From Amantichitinum ursilacus (GTDB lineage Bacteria > Pseudomonadota > Gammaproteobacteria > Burkholderiales > Chitinibacteraceae): a stretch of DNA of 64,000 nucleotides. The notes beneath the pieces are model-generated. The model saw only the letters and a program-made list of their open reading frames with translations. It did not search any database and had not been told where the DNA came from. Shown in pieces: positions 44,948 to 55,095 of this stretch; within the stretch, counting starts at the first letter, position 1, and each line of letters starts with the position of its first letter. Made by a program: the position numbers and the translations under genes. Location: assembly GCF_001294205.1 (NCBI RefSeq), contig NZ_LAQT01000001.1, forward strand, positions 186,001-250,000, given 5' to 3'.

Positions 44948-45880
44948 CTACAGCGAAAAATCGACCAAGCTCTTGCCGGGTTGCGGCTGCGTGCGATTGC
45001 GTTCGATGGCGGCGGGCAGATCAGCAAACGGCACCACCGCGCCGATCCGCGATTGCACGCGTTGCTGCGCCACGTCATCAGCCAGTTGTTGCAGCAAGGC
45101 GCTGTCCGGCGTGTTGATAAACCACAGGCCGCGGCGACCCGGCGGGGTGCTGGCCACGATGGCGGGCGAGGCGGTGCTGACGATCGCGCCGTCTTGCGCC
45201 AGCACGCGCCACGAGCGGTCGAGTACCTCGCCCCCGACGTAATCGAGCACCAGATCGATATCGCGCATCGTGTTCTCGAACTGCGCCTGGTCGTAGGCGA
45301 CGACGTGGTCCGCGCCGAGGCGTTGGACTGTCGCGACCTGCGAACTACGCGTGGTGGCGTATACCACCGCACCGGCCCGATGGGCGTATTGCACGGCAAA
45401 ACCGCCCAGGCCACCCGCCGCGCCGTGGATCAAAATGCGTTGCCCAGCGTGGAGCGGGCCGGCGTGGTGCAGGCTTTGCCAGGCCGAGACGGTAGCAACC
45501 GGCAGGGCGGCGGCGTCCACATCGCTTAAGGCATCCGGCGTTTTGATCAGATTGGCGGCATTGACCGCCACCAGCTCCGCATAAGCGCCGAGGTCGCCCA
45601 GAGCGCCCATCACCCGATCACCCTGACGCAGATGGGTGACATCCGGGCCGACGGCTTCGACGACGCCCGCCAGTTCGATACCCAGCACAGTGGGCAGTTG
45701 CAGCGGAAAGGCATCGCGGACATAGCCTTCACGGACTTTCCAGTCGAGGGCATTGATGCCCGCGGCGCGTACTCGCACCAGTACCTGGCCTGCGCCCGCC
45801 GTGGGGGCGGCGATGTGGCCGATCTGTGTCGCGTTCTGGTCGCCGTATTCGTTTAAAACCAATGCACGGATGGTATTCAT
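44948..45880 (-). CDS. NADP-dependent oxidoreductase (MDR family)
   Basis: A 310-residue zinc-independent medium-chain dehydrogenase/reductase. The GroES-like half includes VRVRAAGINALDWKVREG, and the nucleotide loop reads HGAAGGLGGFAVQYA at about 150-164. Members reduce quinones, acrolein or similar enones. AGGAGCT precedes the ATG at 45880; a 300-codon open frame further upstream, which is the shadow of the LysR gene, is rejected. It is divergent from that LysR gene and probably under its control. Confidence 0.87.
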   Translation of the reverse strand: MNTIRALVLNEYGDQNATQIGHIAAPTAGAGQVLVRVRAAGINALDWKVREGYVRDAFPLQLPTVLGIELAGVVEAVGPDVTHLRQGDRVMGALGDLGAYAELVAVNAANLIKTPDALSDVDAAALPVATVSAWQSLHHAGPLHAGQRILIHGAAGGLGGFAVQYAHRAGAVVYATTRSSQVATVQRLGADHVVAYDQAQFENTMRDIDLVLDYVGGEVLDRSWRVLAQDGAIVSTASPAIVASTPPGRRGLWFINTPDSALLQQLADDVAQQRVQSRIGAVVPFADLPAAIERNRTQPQPGKSLVDFSL

Positions 45881-45991
45881 GATGGAGCTCCTGTTGAGTG
45901 GTGGCGTTGCCGACAACCGAACAATAGGCAGTTTCATAAACAAAACACAGACGCTAAGATCGAGACATATCGGATCAAAAATGAGACACGC

Positions 45992-46873
45992 ATGGATTTG
46001 AACGCGCTGGATGATTTTCAGTTGGTCGCTGCGCACGGCGGCTTTGGCCGGGCCAGTCGCGCCAGTGGCCGCTCCAAAGCCACGTTGTCGCGCCGGGTGA
46101 CGGAGCTGGAAGAAGCGCTGGGCGTGCGCCTGGTGGAGCGCGGCGCGCGCAGCCTGCAATTGACTGAAGCTGGACAGCAGCTGCTCGCGCGCACCGAAGG
46201 CCCGATGTACGAAGTGGCGGATGCGATCGCTGCCGTACGCGAAGGCGTCGCCACGCCGCGCGGCAATCTGCGCATTGCCGCGCCCTCGCTGTTCGGACAA
46301 CTGGCGCTGGGCACACTGGTTGCGCGGTTTCGCACGCTGTACCCGGACGTGGAGATTGAAGTCGTGGCCGATGACCGCCGGGTTAATCTGGTGGAAGAGC
46401 AATTTGATATCGCCATCCGCATTGATCCAGACCCGGACACCGCGCTGGTGGGCCGCTGCTTTGCGCGCGACCGGCTGGTGCTGGCTGCGCCCCCTTTGCT
46501 CGCCCCGCCCAGCGGCGATCTGGACGAGGTAGTCCCGGTGCCCGCCGTGGTGATGCCCAGTTATCGCGAGGGCGACATCTGGACTTTGCGCGATCGCGCG
46601 CCCAGGTTGCTGCCGCGCCCGGTGTTGCGGCTGTCCTCGTTGCTGATGGTGCGCGATGCCATCGTCGCGGGCGCGGGCGTGGGGCTGGTGCCGCAGTCGA
46701 TTATTGGCGGGCAACTGCAACGCGGCGAGCTGGTCAGCTGGGGTACGCGCGGCGGCGACGTGGCGCTGTGGGTGCTGCACACCTCGCGCCGCTTGCAGAG
46801 CCCCAAGGTGCGCGCTTTTGTCGAGTTTTTATGCGACCAGTATCCGGACAAGGCGTTTCTCGCGTCGGTCTGA
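45992..46873 (+). CDS. LysR-family transcriptional regulator
   Basis: A 293-residue regulator: N-terminal winged helix-turn-helix (about 3-62, with GGFGRASRASGRSKATLSRR and LGVRLVERGARSLQLT), linker helix, and a substrate-binding domain (about 90-290). It resembles the large group of LysR proteins that sit divergent from quinone oxidoreductases or stress enzymes. The 111-base space between it and the oxidoreductase gene should hold its operator, but I could not single one out. Confidence 0.92.
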   Translation: MDLNALDDFQLVAAHGGFGRASRASGRSKATLSRRVTELEEALGVRLVERGARSLQLTEAGQQLLARTEGPMYEVADAIAAVREGVATPRGNLRIAAPSLFGQLALGTLVARFRTLYPDVEIEVVADDRRVNLVEEQFDIAIRIDPDPDTALVGRCFARDRLVLAAPPLLAPPSGDLDEVVPVPAVVMPSYREGDIWTLRDRAPRLLPRPVLRLSSLLMVRDAIVAGAGVGLVPQSIIGGQLQRGELVSWGTRGGDVALWVLHTSRRLQSPKVRAFVEFLCDQYPDKAFLASV

Positions 46874-46911
46874 CCTGAGCGCGCCCACGCAAGCCGGGGC
46901 TGGCGGGGGCG

Positions 46912-48522
46912 TTACAGCGTAAAGCGCGCTACCGATTGATGCAGCGCGGCCGCCAACTGCTTGAGCATGTCCACATTCTGGTTGGCCGCGTGCACCGACG
47001 TCACCGCGCTTTCCACCATCTGCGCGATTTTCTCGACGTTGTTGGCCACGGTATTGCTGGCCAGGCTTTGTTCAGCCGCCGCGTTGGCGACATCGCGCAC
47101 GCGTTGCAGGCTGGCGTTAGCCCCGTCGTTGATCTGCTGCAACGCGCTGGCGGCATTGCGTGCCATGTTCACACTGCCGGTCACCAACGGCGTTACCGCC
47201 TGCATGCTTTTGACTGCATCGGCGGTGTCGCTGCGGATACGGTGCACCATGCTGTTGATCTGCGTGGTGGCCTGCGTAGTGCGCTCGGCCAGCTTGCGCA
47301 CTTCGTCGGCCACCACGGTAAAGCCGCGCCCTTGTTCGCCGGCGCGGGCGGCTTCAATGGCGGCGTTCAGGGCCAACAGATTGGTCTGATTGGCGATCTC
47401 CTTGATCTGCGCCGACATCCCTTCGATCTCGCGTGACCGTTCGGCCAGGCCGGTGATCAGCTCGGCGGCGCACGTTACGTCCCCCAGCAATTCGCCGATC
47501 TGCGCGGCCACGTGGGCGACCAGATCGCCGCCCTGATCAGCCAGCTCGGTGGTGTGGGCGGAGTTCTTTTCGGTTTCGCGGGCGCTGATCGAAATCTGGT
47601 CGATGCTGACCGACATTTGTTCGATGGCGGCAGCGGTGGAGGCGGTGGCGTCGGACGACTGGCGCGACGACAGATGGATATGGCTCATTTCATTGGACAG
47701 GCTGCGCGCCGCGTCCGACAGCGCGGCTTCGCCTTGCTGGATGCCGTGGATCATGTCGCGCAGGCCGCTTTGCATCGCGGCAATCGCGCCCAGCACGCTT
47801 TCGCGCCCGCCGCGCAGATCAACCGGGTGGCTCAGGTCACCGCCCGCGATGGCCAGCGCCACGGCGCGGGCGTAATCGGGCTCACCGCCCAGTTGAAAAT
47901 AAATGCGCCGCGACATCACCACCGCCAGGCCCGTCACCGCCGCCAATGCCACACCGCCGATTAACAAAAAATGCCATACCAGCTGCCACCAGGCCTGGTC
48001 GATATCGTCGACAAACACGCCAAAGCCAATCAGCCAACCCCAGCCTGCTACTTGAGTGACGCCGTTGATTTTGGGCGCGAGCGGACTGTCGGCGGCCCGT
48101 TTGCTCATGTCGTTAAAGAAGGCGAAATCGGTGTTTTGCAGCTGATACAGATATTCCTCGAAGTTGCGGCGTCCGCTGGCCACCGGCGCGCCCCAATCGA
48201 CCTTGCCAATTACATCGGGATTGGGATGGACCAGACCGACCGCGTCTTTGCTGCGGGCCCACAAATAGAGCTTGCCGTCGCGTAAGCCACTCAGCGCCTG
48301 CAGCGCGCGGGCCTGCGCTTCTTCGTGGGACAGTTTTCCGTCTTTTTCCAGCGTCTGAAACAGGCTGACTTGCTGCCGGGCCAGGCCCAGGACGGCGCGG
48401 ATTTCTTCATGCCGGTCTGCCAGCATGGTGGTGTGCAAAGTCTGCAAGGCAAACAGCGCCAGTAACAGCAGGCCCGCGATGGCGCTGCCCACGATGAATG
48501 CAAGCCGAGTTGATAATTTCAA
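46912..48522 (-). CDS. Chemoreceptor with single periplasmic Cache domain
   Basis: A 536-residue methyl-accepting protein. A helix lies at about 8-28. A single Cache domain covers about 33-180, with [18 protein letters not shown] and [16 protein letters not shown], typical of receptors for small carboxylates such as acetate or propionate. A second helix (about 187-207), HAMP, and the signalling domain follow, with [20 protein letters not shown] near 390-410. The start is TTG, eight bases after GGAG; a nearby ATG is out of frame. It is monocistronic. The ligand is only a guess from the domain type. Confidence 0.9.
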   Translation of the reverse strand: MKLSTRLAFIVGSAIAGLLLLALFALQTLHTTMLADRHEEIRAVLGLARQQVSLFQTLEKDGKLSHEEAQARALQALSGLRDGKLYLWARSKDAVGLVHPNPDVIGKVDWGAPVASGRRNFEEYLYQLQNTDFAFFNDMSKRAADSPLAPKINGVTQVAGWGWLIGFGVFVDDIDQAWWQLVWHFLLIGGVALAAVTGLAVVMSRRIYFQLGGEPDYARAVALAIAGGDLSHPVDLRGGRESVLGAIAAMQSGLRDMIHGIQQGEAALSDAARSLSNEMSHIHLSSRQSSDATASTAAAIEQMSVSIDQISISARETEKNSAHTTELADQGGDLVAHVAAQIGELLGDVTCAAELITGLAERSREIEGMSAQIKEIANQTNLLALNAAIEAARAGEQGRGFTVVADEVRKLAERTTQATTQINSMVHRIRSDTADAVKSMQAVTPLVTGSVNMARNAASALQQINDGANASLQRVRDVANAAAEQSLASNTVANNVEKIAQMVESAVTSVHAANQNVDMLKQLAAALHQSVARFTL

Positions 48523-48924
48523 TTTTCATGCTCCGGTACTTCATGCAAAAGACGCCCGCCGGCGACGCATCAGCGTGTTGGCGCGGTGTCAGGAAGGTGT
48601 TTCCGGAGTCATTGTTGATCGGTGTTTAGCGCGACAACCTGACAAATATCAAAAAATATTACGGCAGATTACGATAAACATGTGCTGCTGAGGCGCCGCC
48701 TCGGCATGTCTTTGCGGTGCGCCTGCGCGCCTTCTGTTGTTTTCGCTCCACGGCACGTCGCCATCTCCACAATGTTTGATCCAAGTCAGATGTAACCGGT
48801 CGCGAAGAGCCTACAAATGCGCCTGTCATCCTGATATATCACAACGCGCCACTTGATATATCAGGAACGCAGGGCCGCGATCTGACTGGATTGCAGCCTT
48901 GCCCCCATACATCGAGGAGGCCGT
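48523..48924. other. 402-base intergenic region upstream of the galacturonate operon
   Basis: Divergent promoter region for the Cache chemoreceptor and uxaC. It contains the paired operator at 48830-48865. A GAGGAGG ribosome site immediately before uxaC is strong. No gene is seen. Confidence 0.6.
48830..48865. promoter_or_regulatory. Paired operator upstream of uxaC
   Basis: CCTGATATATCA and TGATATATCAGG form a perfect inverted repeat of 12-base arms. Each arm holds the self-palindrome TGATATATCA; the two centres are 22 bases apart, two helical turns. It ends 59 bases before uxaC. The same pair with the same 22-base spacing occurs upstream of the porin gene. The most likely ligand is the FadR-type regulator encoded at 55096-55827. 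Confidence 0.7.
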
Positions 48925-50319
48925 ATGACTGCATTTATGGACGAAGATTTTCTGCTGGACAGCCACGTGGCCAAGCGCCTGTATCACGAGGTGGCCGCCG
49001 ATTTGCCCATCATTGATTACCACTCGCACCTGCAGCAGGGCGAGATTGCCAGCCGCAAGCAATTTCGCAATATCGCCGAACTATGGCTGGGGGGTGACCA
49101 TTACAAGTGGCGCTTGATGCGTAGTGCTGGCGTAAGCGAAGACTTCATTACCGGTAATCGTACGGATGAAGAAAAATTCCGCGCTTTCTGCAAAGTGCTG
49201 CCCCTGGCGATTGGCAATCCGATCTACCACTGGAGCCATCTGGAACTGCGCCGCATCTTTGGCATTGATCTGCTGATCAACGAAAAAAACGCCGCGCAAA
49301 TCTGGGAACGCGCCAACGCCAGACTGGCTGGCATGGATACCTGGGCCTTCCTCGAACAAGCCGGCGTTGAAGTGGCCTGCACGACGGACGATCCGGCCGA
49401 TGATCTGGCGCAACACGCCGCGATCAAACAGATGGATCTTAAAACCCGCGTGCTGCCGGCTTACCGCCCCGACAAAGCCATGCGTATCAACCAGCAGGAT
49501 TTTGTCGAGTATCTGCAAAGGCTGGGTGCGGTGGCCGACGTCCAGATCGCCAGCTTTGCCGACATGATGCAAGCGCTGGCCCAACGCGTGACCTTCTTCG
49601 ATGAACAGGGCGCGCGCATTTCCGATCACGCCGTCGATGTGGCCTTGCCGGTAACGCCGTTGCCGCCGGAACAGATTGAACAGCTGTTCCAGAAGCGCCT
49701 CGGCGGCACGCTGCTGGAAGCGGCCGAAGTGGCGCAATACGTGCTGGCGGTACTGACCGGGCTGGGCCGGGTCTATGCCGCGCATGACTGGACCATGTGT
49801 CTGCACATTGGCGCGCAACGCAACAACAACCGCCGCATGCTGGCGCGCCTGGGGGCGGACACCGGCTACGACTCAATCTCCGACATGAGCTGCAGCGCCG
49901 GTCTGGCGGGCTTGCTGGATACGCTGGACAGCGAGGCGCGCCTGCCCAAAACCATGCTGTTCTGCCTGAACCCGGGTATGAACGAAATCCTCTCGACGTT
50001 GATCGGCAATTTCCAGGATGGCTCGGTGGCCGGCAAGGTGCAGTACGGCCCGGCGTGGTGGTTTAACGATCACAAAGAAGGCAATTTGCAGCAGCTGATT
50101 ACCCTGGCCAACCACGGCGTGCTGGGCACGTCGGTGGGCATGGTCACCGATTCGCGCAGCTTTGCGTCTTATCCGCGGCACGATTATTTCCGGCGTTTGT
50201 TGTGCCGCCAACTGGGCCAGTGGGTGGCGGGCGGCGAGTTTCCCGATGACTTCGAAGCGCTGAGCACCGTGGTGCGCGGCATTTGCTACGAAAACGCCAA
50301 GCGCTACTTCGCGCTGTAA
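48925..50319 (+). CDS. uxaC: Glucuronate/galacturonate isomerase
   Basis: A 464-residue enzyme that converts D-galacturonate to D-tagaturonate (and D-glucuronate to D-fructuronate), the first step of hexuronate breakdown in the cytoplasm. The amidohydrolase-type barrel shows PIIDYHSHL (metal-binding His pair) near residue 30 and CTTDDPADD in the middle. FASYPRHDYFRRLLC near the C-terminus is a family signature. Length is as in E. coli (470). It heads the uxaC-uxaA-uxaB-exuT cluster and has a strong GAGGAGG site. Confidence 0.96.
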   Translation: MTAFMDEDFLLDSHVAKRLYHEVAADLPIIDYHSHLQQGEIASRKQFRNIAELWLGGDHYKWRLMRSAGVSEDFITGNRTDEEKFRAFCKVLPLAIGNPIYHWSHLELRRIFGIDLLINEKNAAQIWERANARLAGMDTWAFLEQAGVEVACTTDDPADDLAQHAAIKQMDLKTRVLPAYRPDKAMRINQQDFVEYLQRLGAVADVQIASFADMMQALAQRVTFFDEQGARISDHAVDVALPVTPLPPEQIEQLFQKRLGGTLLEAAEVAQYVLAVLTGLGRVYAAHDWTMCLHIGAQRNNNRRMLARLGADTGYDSISDMSCSAGLAGLLDTLDSEARLPKTMLFCLNPGMNEILSTLIGNFQDGSVAGKVQYGPAWWFNDHKEGNLQQLITLANHGVLGTSVGMVTDSRSFASYPRHDYFRRLLCRQLGQWVAGGEFPDDFEALSTVVRGICYENAKRYFAL

Positions 50320-50388
50320 CCCCCGCGCGCTGCGGCGGCGGGTTGCCGTCGCATCGCGCTAATCAGAACGCAAAGAGAGGCCACGGCC

Positions 50389-51987
50389 ATGCAAACAATT
50401 CTCTGCATCCATCCGGACGACGACATGCTGGTGGCGCTGGTCGATCTGGCGGCGGGCCAACTGGTGAGCTGGGAAGGTGATTCGATCCTGATCAATACGC
50501 CGGTTGCCGCCAAACACAAATTTGCCCGTCGCAATCTGGCGCAAGGCGAATTGCTCAAGCTGTACGGCGTGCCGGTCGGTCGCGCCATGGCGCCGATCAG
50601 GCGCGGCGAAGCGGTGACCACCGAGAACCTGGAACACTACGCGGCCGATGTCGAAATAGCGGCCACCCAACCGTATCAATGGACCGCGCCCGATATGGCA
50701 CGCTGGCAAGACGCCACCTTTGAGGGCGTGGTGCGCGCGGACGGTCGCGTGGGCACGGCCAATTACTGGCTGATTTTTCCGCTGGTGTTCTGCGAAAACC
50801 GCAATGTGGAACATCTGCGCAATGCGCTCGAAGGCCCGTTGGGTTACGCCACCCAGGATCTGGCCGCCTACACGCTGGCTTTGCTGGGTGAGGAGATGGC
50901 GGCGCCGCGCGCAGTAACGCGTCCGTTCGCCAACGTAGATGGCGTACGCATCATCACCCACGCTGGCGGCTGTGGCGGCACCCGCGCTGACGCGCGCTCG
51001 CTGTGCAAGGTGTTGGCCGCATATGCCGATCACCCCAATGTGGCCGGCATTACCGTGTTTAGCCTGGGTTGCCAGAACGCGCAGATCAGCATGTTCCAGG
51101 ACGCGCTGAAAGCCCGCAATCCGGCATTCGACAAGCCCTGTCTGATCTACGAGCAGCAGAAGTGGGATAGCGAAGACGCCATGATGAAAGCCGTGTTGCA
51201 AGACACGCTGAATGGCTTGAAAGCGGCGAACGCGGTGACGCGCCAGCCGGTGCCGCTGTCCGCGCTGAAGATCGGCGTTAAATGCGGCGGCTCGGATGGC
51301 TTTTCGGGCTTGTCCGCCAATCCGGCGATGGGTCTGGTGTCCGACATGGTGGTGGCCGTCGGTGGCGGTTCCATCCTGGCGGAATTTCCCGAGCTGTGCG
51401 GCGTGGAAGCCAGCCTGATCGAGCGTTGCCAGAACGACGACGACAAGCGTCGCTTTCTGGGCATGATGCGCGATTTTGAAGCCAGGGCGCAGGCCGTGGG
51501 CACCAGCTTTGCCGCCAATCCCAGCCCCGGCAACATCCGCGATGGTTTGATCACCGACGCCATCAAATCGGCAGGCGCGGCCAAAAAGGGCGGTACGTCG
51601 CCGATCGTGTCGGTGCTGGATTACGGCGAGCCCGCCGCCAGGCCGGGGCTGTCTTTGCTGTGCACGCCCGGCGGCGACGTCGAATCGGTAACCGGCATCG
51701 TGGCTTCGGGCGCCAATGTGGTGTTGTTTTCCACGGGCCTGGGCACGCCCACCGGCAACCCCATCGTGCCGGTGCTGAAGATCGCCACCAACACCCGCAT
51801 GGCCACGCGGCTGAAAGACATGATCGATTTCGATTGCGGCCCGGTGATATCCGGCACGCCGTTGCCCGAGGTGGCCGAGGGCCTGTTCGAGATGGTGCTG
51901 CAAACCGCGGGTGGCCGTTATCGCGCCAAAGCGGACCGCTTGCAGCAATACGATTTTATTTTCTGGAAACGCGATATCTCGCTTTAA
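50389..51987 (+). CDS. uxaA: Altronate dehydratase
   Basis: A 532-residue iron-dependent lyase turning D-altronate into 2-keto-3-deoxygluconate. The N-terminal SAF-like domain covers about 1-95. The catalytic part has GRVGTANYWLIFPLVFC, HAGGCGGTRADA, SLGCQNAQ and GVKCGGSDGFSGLSANP, the conserved family segments. It is somewhat longer than E. coli UxaA (495). AGAGG lies eight bases before the ATG, 69 bases after uxaC, so both are probably one transcript. Confidence 0.95.
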   Translation: MQTILCIHPDDDMLVALVDLAAGQLVSWEGDSILINTPVAAKHKFARRNLAQGELLKLYGVPVGRAMAPIRRGEAVTTENLEHYAADVEIAATQPYQWTAPDMARWQDATFEGVVRADGRVGTANYWLIFPLVFCENRNVEHLRNALEGPLGYATQDLAAYTLALLGEEMAAPRAVTRPFANVDGVRIITHAGGCGGTRADARSLCKVLAAYADHPNVAGITVFSLGCQNAQISMFQDALKARNPAFDKPCLIYEQQKWDSEDAMMKAVLQDTLNGLKAANAVTRQPVPLSALKIGVKCGGSDGFSGLSANPAMGLVSDMVVAVGGGSILAEFPELCGVEASLIERCQNDDDKRRFLGMMRDFEARAQAVGTSFAANPSPGNIRDGLITDAIKSAGAAKKGGTSPIVSVLDYGEPAARPGLSLLCTPGGDVESVTGIVASGANVVLFSTGLGTPTGNPIVPVLKIATNTRMATRLKDMIDFDCGPVISGTPLPEVAEGLFEMVLQTAGGRYRAKADRLQQYDFIFWKRDISL

Positions 51988-52008
51988 GCCGTGTGCCACG
52001 GAGGACCT

Positions 52009-53442
52009 ATGCAACAACTCGACCGAACCCAGCCTGATACCTCACCAATCCGTTTTGTGCAATTTGGCGAAGGCAATTTCTTGCGCGCATTTATTGATTG
52101 GCAAATCGATTTGCTCAATGAACGTGTAGGCCTGGATGCCAGTGTAGTCATCGTGCGCCCGATTGCGCGCCCCGATATGCCTTTGCTGAATACGCAAGGC
52201 GGCGTTTATACCACCTTGATACGCGGTCTGAATGAAGACGGTGTGCCAGTCAAGGAATATCGGCAGATTCAATGCGTGAAAGGTGAAGTGGATGCCACCG
52301 CGCGCTGGAATGATGTATTGGCCCTGGCGCATGTGCCGTCATTGCGCTTTGTGGTGTCCAATACCACCGAGGCGGGCATCTGTATTAATAATACGGATGG
52401 ATTTGAAGATTTTCCGCCAAGCAGTTTTCCCGCCAAATTAACCCGGTTTCTGTTTGAACGTTATCGCCATTTTGAAGGCGCTACGGATAAAGGCGTCGTG
52501 TTATTGCCTTGCGAATTGATTGACCATAATGGCGATGCACTCAAACAGGCGGTGATCCATTTTGCGGCGTTGTGGAAACTGGGCGATGCATTTAATGGTT
52601 GGCTGGATTCCGCCTGCACATTTTGCTCCACCTTGGTGGACCGGATTGTGACGGGTTATCCGCGCGGCGAAATCGCGGCGATCGAAAAAGAATTGGGTTA
52701 TACCGATGCATTTCTAGTCACTGCGGAATATTTTTATCTGTTTGTGATTGAGGGTCCGGCGTGGCTGGCCGATGAATTGAAACTGGCCGGCGCCGATCTG
52801 AATATCCAGTTGGTCGATGACATTACCCCATATAAGCAGCGCAAAGTCGGCGTGCTGAATGGGGGGCACACCAGCATGGTGCCGGTGGCGCTGCTGGCTG
52901 GATTGGAAACCGTGGGCGCCGCGATGGATGATCCGCTGGTAAGCCGCTTTCTGTTGCGCACTCTGGACGAAGAAATCATCCCTGCGTTGCCATTGCCGCG
53001 CGCCGAGCTTGATCCGTTTGCCGCTGATGTTTTGCTGCGATTTCGCAATCCCTATATCCAGCATCGGCTGGAATCAATTGCACTGAATAGCTGGAGCAAA
53101 TTTGCCGCACGCGTGATGCCGCAATTGCTGCAATACCAGAAAACCAATGGCGTATTGCCGCAACGGTTGGTGTTTGCCTTGGCCGCCAATATGTTGTTGT
53201 ACCGCGGTTTGATGGTGACGCTGACTGATGACCCTGCACATCTGGCCTGGTTTGAAGACGCCTGGGAGAAATTCCGCACACATCGAATCAACTTTGCCGA
53301 AATCGCCCAAGGCTGGTTGGCCAATAAAGCGGTGTGGGGTGCGGATTTAAATCAAGTACCACAGCTGACGGAAAGTCTGGAAAAAACTTTGCAATTGATT
53401 GATATAAACGGGGTTCGTAAAGCATTGCTCGAATTAGTATAG
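52009..53442 (+). CDS. uxaB: Tagaturonate reductase
   Basis: A 477-residue NADH-dependent enzyme of the long-chain mannitol dehydrogenase type that reduces D-tagaturonate to D-altronate. Visible motifs are VQFGEGNFLRAFIDWQID at the N-terminus, VVSNTTEAGI, and KVGVLNGGHTSMVP with the catalytic Lys region. GGAGG precedes the ATG 21 bases after uxaA. Codon use is more A/T-rich than in the two genes before it (only 22 of 60 bases at 52381-52440 are G or C), so this gene may have a different history. Confidence 0.95.
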   Translation: MQQLDRTQPDTSPIRFVQFGEGNFLRAFIDWQIDLLNERVGLDASVVIVRPIARPDMPLLNTQGGVYTTLIRGLNEDGVPVKEYRQIQCVKGEVDATARWNDVLALAHVPSLRFVVSNTTEAGICINNTDGFEDFPPSSFPAKLTRFLFERYRHFEGATDKGVVLLPCELIDHNGDALKQAVIHFAALWKLGDAFNGWLDSACTFCSTLVDRIVTGYPRGEIAAIEKELGYTDAFLVTAEYFYLFVIEGPAWLADELKLAGADLNIQLVDDITPYKQRKVGVLNGGHTSMVPVALLAGLETVGAAMDDPLVSRFLLRTLDEEIIPALPLPRAELDPFAADVLLRFRNPYIQHRLESIALNSWSKFAARVMPQLLQYQKTNGVLPQRLVFALAANMLLYRGLMVTLTDDPAHLAWFEDAWEKFRTHRINFAEIAQGWLANKAVWGADLNQVPQLTESLEKTLQLIDINGVRKALLELV

Positions 53443-53481
53443 GAATAATCCTAACTATTCGCGGCAAGTCATGAAAATAAA

Positions 53482-53516
53482 AATCACGCATTGCATCGTC
53501 AAATCAATGCGTGATT
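53482..53516. promoter_or_regulatory. Intercistronic hairpin between uxaB and exuT
   Basis: AATCACGCATTG and CAATGCGTGATT form a perfect 12-bp stem with an 11-base loop, 40 bases after the uxaB stop. There is no run of T after it, so it is more likely an mRNA-stabilising or attenuating hairpin, or a protein-binding site, than a simple terminator. Confidence 0.55.
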
Positions 53517-53666
53517 CAAAAACGACACCGATATAAACGTATTTACGAGAGGCAACGGTTGTAATCAGGCAACCAGTTACCCGATACCTGTTTTGAAAGG
53601 CAGATACACCGGCGTTGGACCGGTTAATTGCCAGCTTGCAAAACTTAAAGGTGCGAGGAAAAAATC

Positions 53667-54965
53667 ATGGGTAAAGTCAAGGGAATGCGCTGGTGGATGG
53701 TCGGGATGGTAACGGCCGGGTTGATTGTTAATTATCTGGCGCGAAATACATTGTCGGTGGCCGCGCCAACAATGATGCACGATCTGCATATGACCACCAA
53801 AGAGTATTCATATGTGGTTGTGGCATGGCAGGCATGTTATGCATTAATGCAGCCGGTGGCGGGTTATATTCTGGATGCAATTGGCACCAAGATTGGTTTT
53901 GCCATATTTGCTTGCGCGTGGTCGGTTGCGTGCGCGGCGGCCGCTTTTGCCGGTAACTGGCAAGGGCTGGCAGTATTTCGTGGCATGTTGGGGTTGACCG
54001 AAGCGGCGGGTATTCCCGCGGGCGTTAAAGCCACTACCGAATGGTTTCCGGCCAGGGAACGCTCGGTAGCAATCGGCTGGTTCAATATTGGTTCGTCGAT
54101 TGGCGCGTTGCTGGCGCCGCCGCTGGTGGTCTGGGCCATCATGGCGGGCAGTTGGGAATGGGCGTTTGTGATTGTGGGTGTGCTGGGCGGCATCTGGACG
54201 GCATTGTGGATGCTGTTCTACAAGCACCCCAAAAACCAGAAAGCGCTGTCTGACGCCGAGCGCGACTACATTCTGGCGGGCCAGGAAGCGCAGTATCGCG
54301 AAGAGGGCGCGGCCGTTGCTCCGCGCGCCCGCTGGACCGCCATTGTCAAAAGCCGCAACTTCCGTGCCATTGCCATCCCGCGCTTTCTGTCGGAACCGGC
54401 CTGGCAAACCTTTAATGCGTGGATTCCGCTGTATATGGCCACCGAGCGCCATATGAATCTGAAAGAAATTGCCATGTTTGCCTGGCTGCCGTTTCTGGCT
54501 GCCGACATGGGCTGCGTGCTGGGCGGCTATCTAAGCCCGTTCTTCCACAAGTATTGCAATGTCGGTCTGTTCCAGTCGCGCAAGTTGGTGATGATTACCG
54601 GTGCGGTGTGCATGATTGGACCGGCATGTATCGGCCTGGTGAGCAGCCCGTATACCGCGATTGCCTTGCTGTGTGTGGGTGGCTTTGCCCATCAGACGCT
54701 GTCCGGCGCGCTGTATGCCATTACGTCCGACATGTTCGGCAAAAACGAAGTGGCGACGGCAACAGGCCTGGGCGGGATGTGTGGTTATCTGGGCGCGACG
54801 CTCTTTACGCTGTTCTTTGGCGTGCTGGTGACGCAAGTGGGCTACAGTCCGCTGTTTGTGATGTTGGCAATCTTTGATGTGATCGCTGCGATTACGCTGT
54901 GTTTGCTGGCCCGCGAACGGACCACGCCGCCCGCCCTGCCTTTGGCTGAACCGGCCATGGCTTGA
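53667..54965 (+). CDS. exuT: Hexuronate MFS transporter
   Basis: A 432-residue transporter with twelve predicted transmembrane helices, of the anion:cation symporter (ACS) group that includes ExuT. MRWWMVGMVTAGLIVNYLAR at the N-terminus and GLTEAAGIPAGVKATTEWFP in helix 4-5 are characteristic. It should import galacturonate or glucuronate with protons. GAGGAAAA lies before the ATG. It follows uxaB after 224 bases that contain a hairpin, so it may have its own promoter. Confidence 0.92.
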   Translation: MGKVKGMRWWMVGMVTAGLIVNYLARNTLSVAAPTMMHDLHMTTKEYSYVVVAWQACYALMQPVAGYILDAIGTKIGFAIFACAWSVACAAAAFAGNWQGLAVFRGMLGLTEAAGIPAGVKATTEWFPARERSVAIGWFNIGSSIGALLAPPLVVWAIMAGSWEWAFVIVGVLGGIWTALWMLFYKHPKNQKALSDAERDYILAGQEAQYREEGAAVAPRARWTAIVKSRNFRAIAIPRFLSEPAWQTFNAWIPLYMATERHMNLKEIAMFAWLPFLAADMGCVLGGYLSPFFHKYCNVGLFQSRKLVMITGAVCMIGPACIGLVSSPYTAIALLCVGGFAHQTLSGALYAITSDMFGKNEVATATGLGGMCGYLGATLFTLFFGVLVTQVGYSPLFVMLAIFDVIAAITLCLLARERTTPPALPLAEPAMA

Positions 54966-55008
54966 GACACGCGCAGAGTGCGATGCGGGGTAGGGTAAGG
55001 AAGAGCGC

Positions 55009-55040
55009 AAAACGCCCGCTGAGCAGTCAGCGGGCGTTTT
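55009..55040. terminator. Bidirectional rho-independent terminator
   Basis: A 14-bp perfect stem AAAACGCCCGCTGA/TCAGCGGGCGTTTT with loop GCAG between the converging exuT and GntR-family genes. Confidence 0.93.
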
Positions 55041-55095
55041 GTTGTGGCGTGTTGCGGTTGGATTCGGCCACGCCGCATGGGGCGCGGCATGGCTG

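Noticed and set aside
44948-46780. 610-codon minus-strand frame joining the oxidoreductase to the region opposite the LysR gene
   Set aside because: The first 300 codons are the antisense shadow of the LysR gene; AGGAGCT and the family N-terminus place the true start at 45880.
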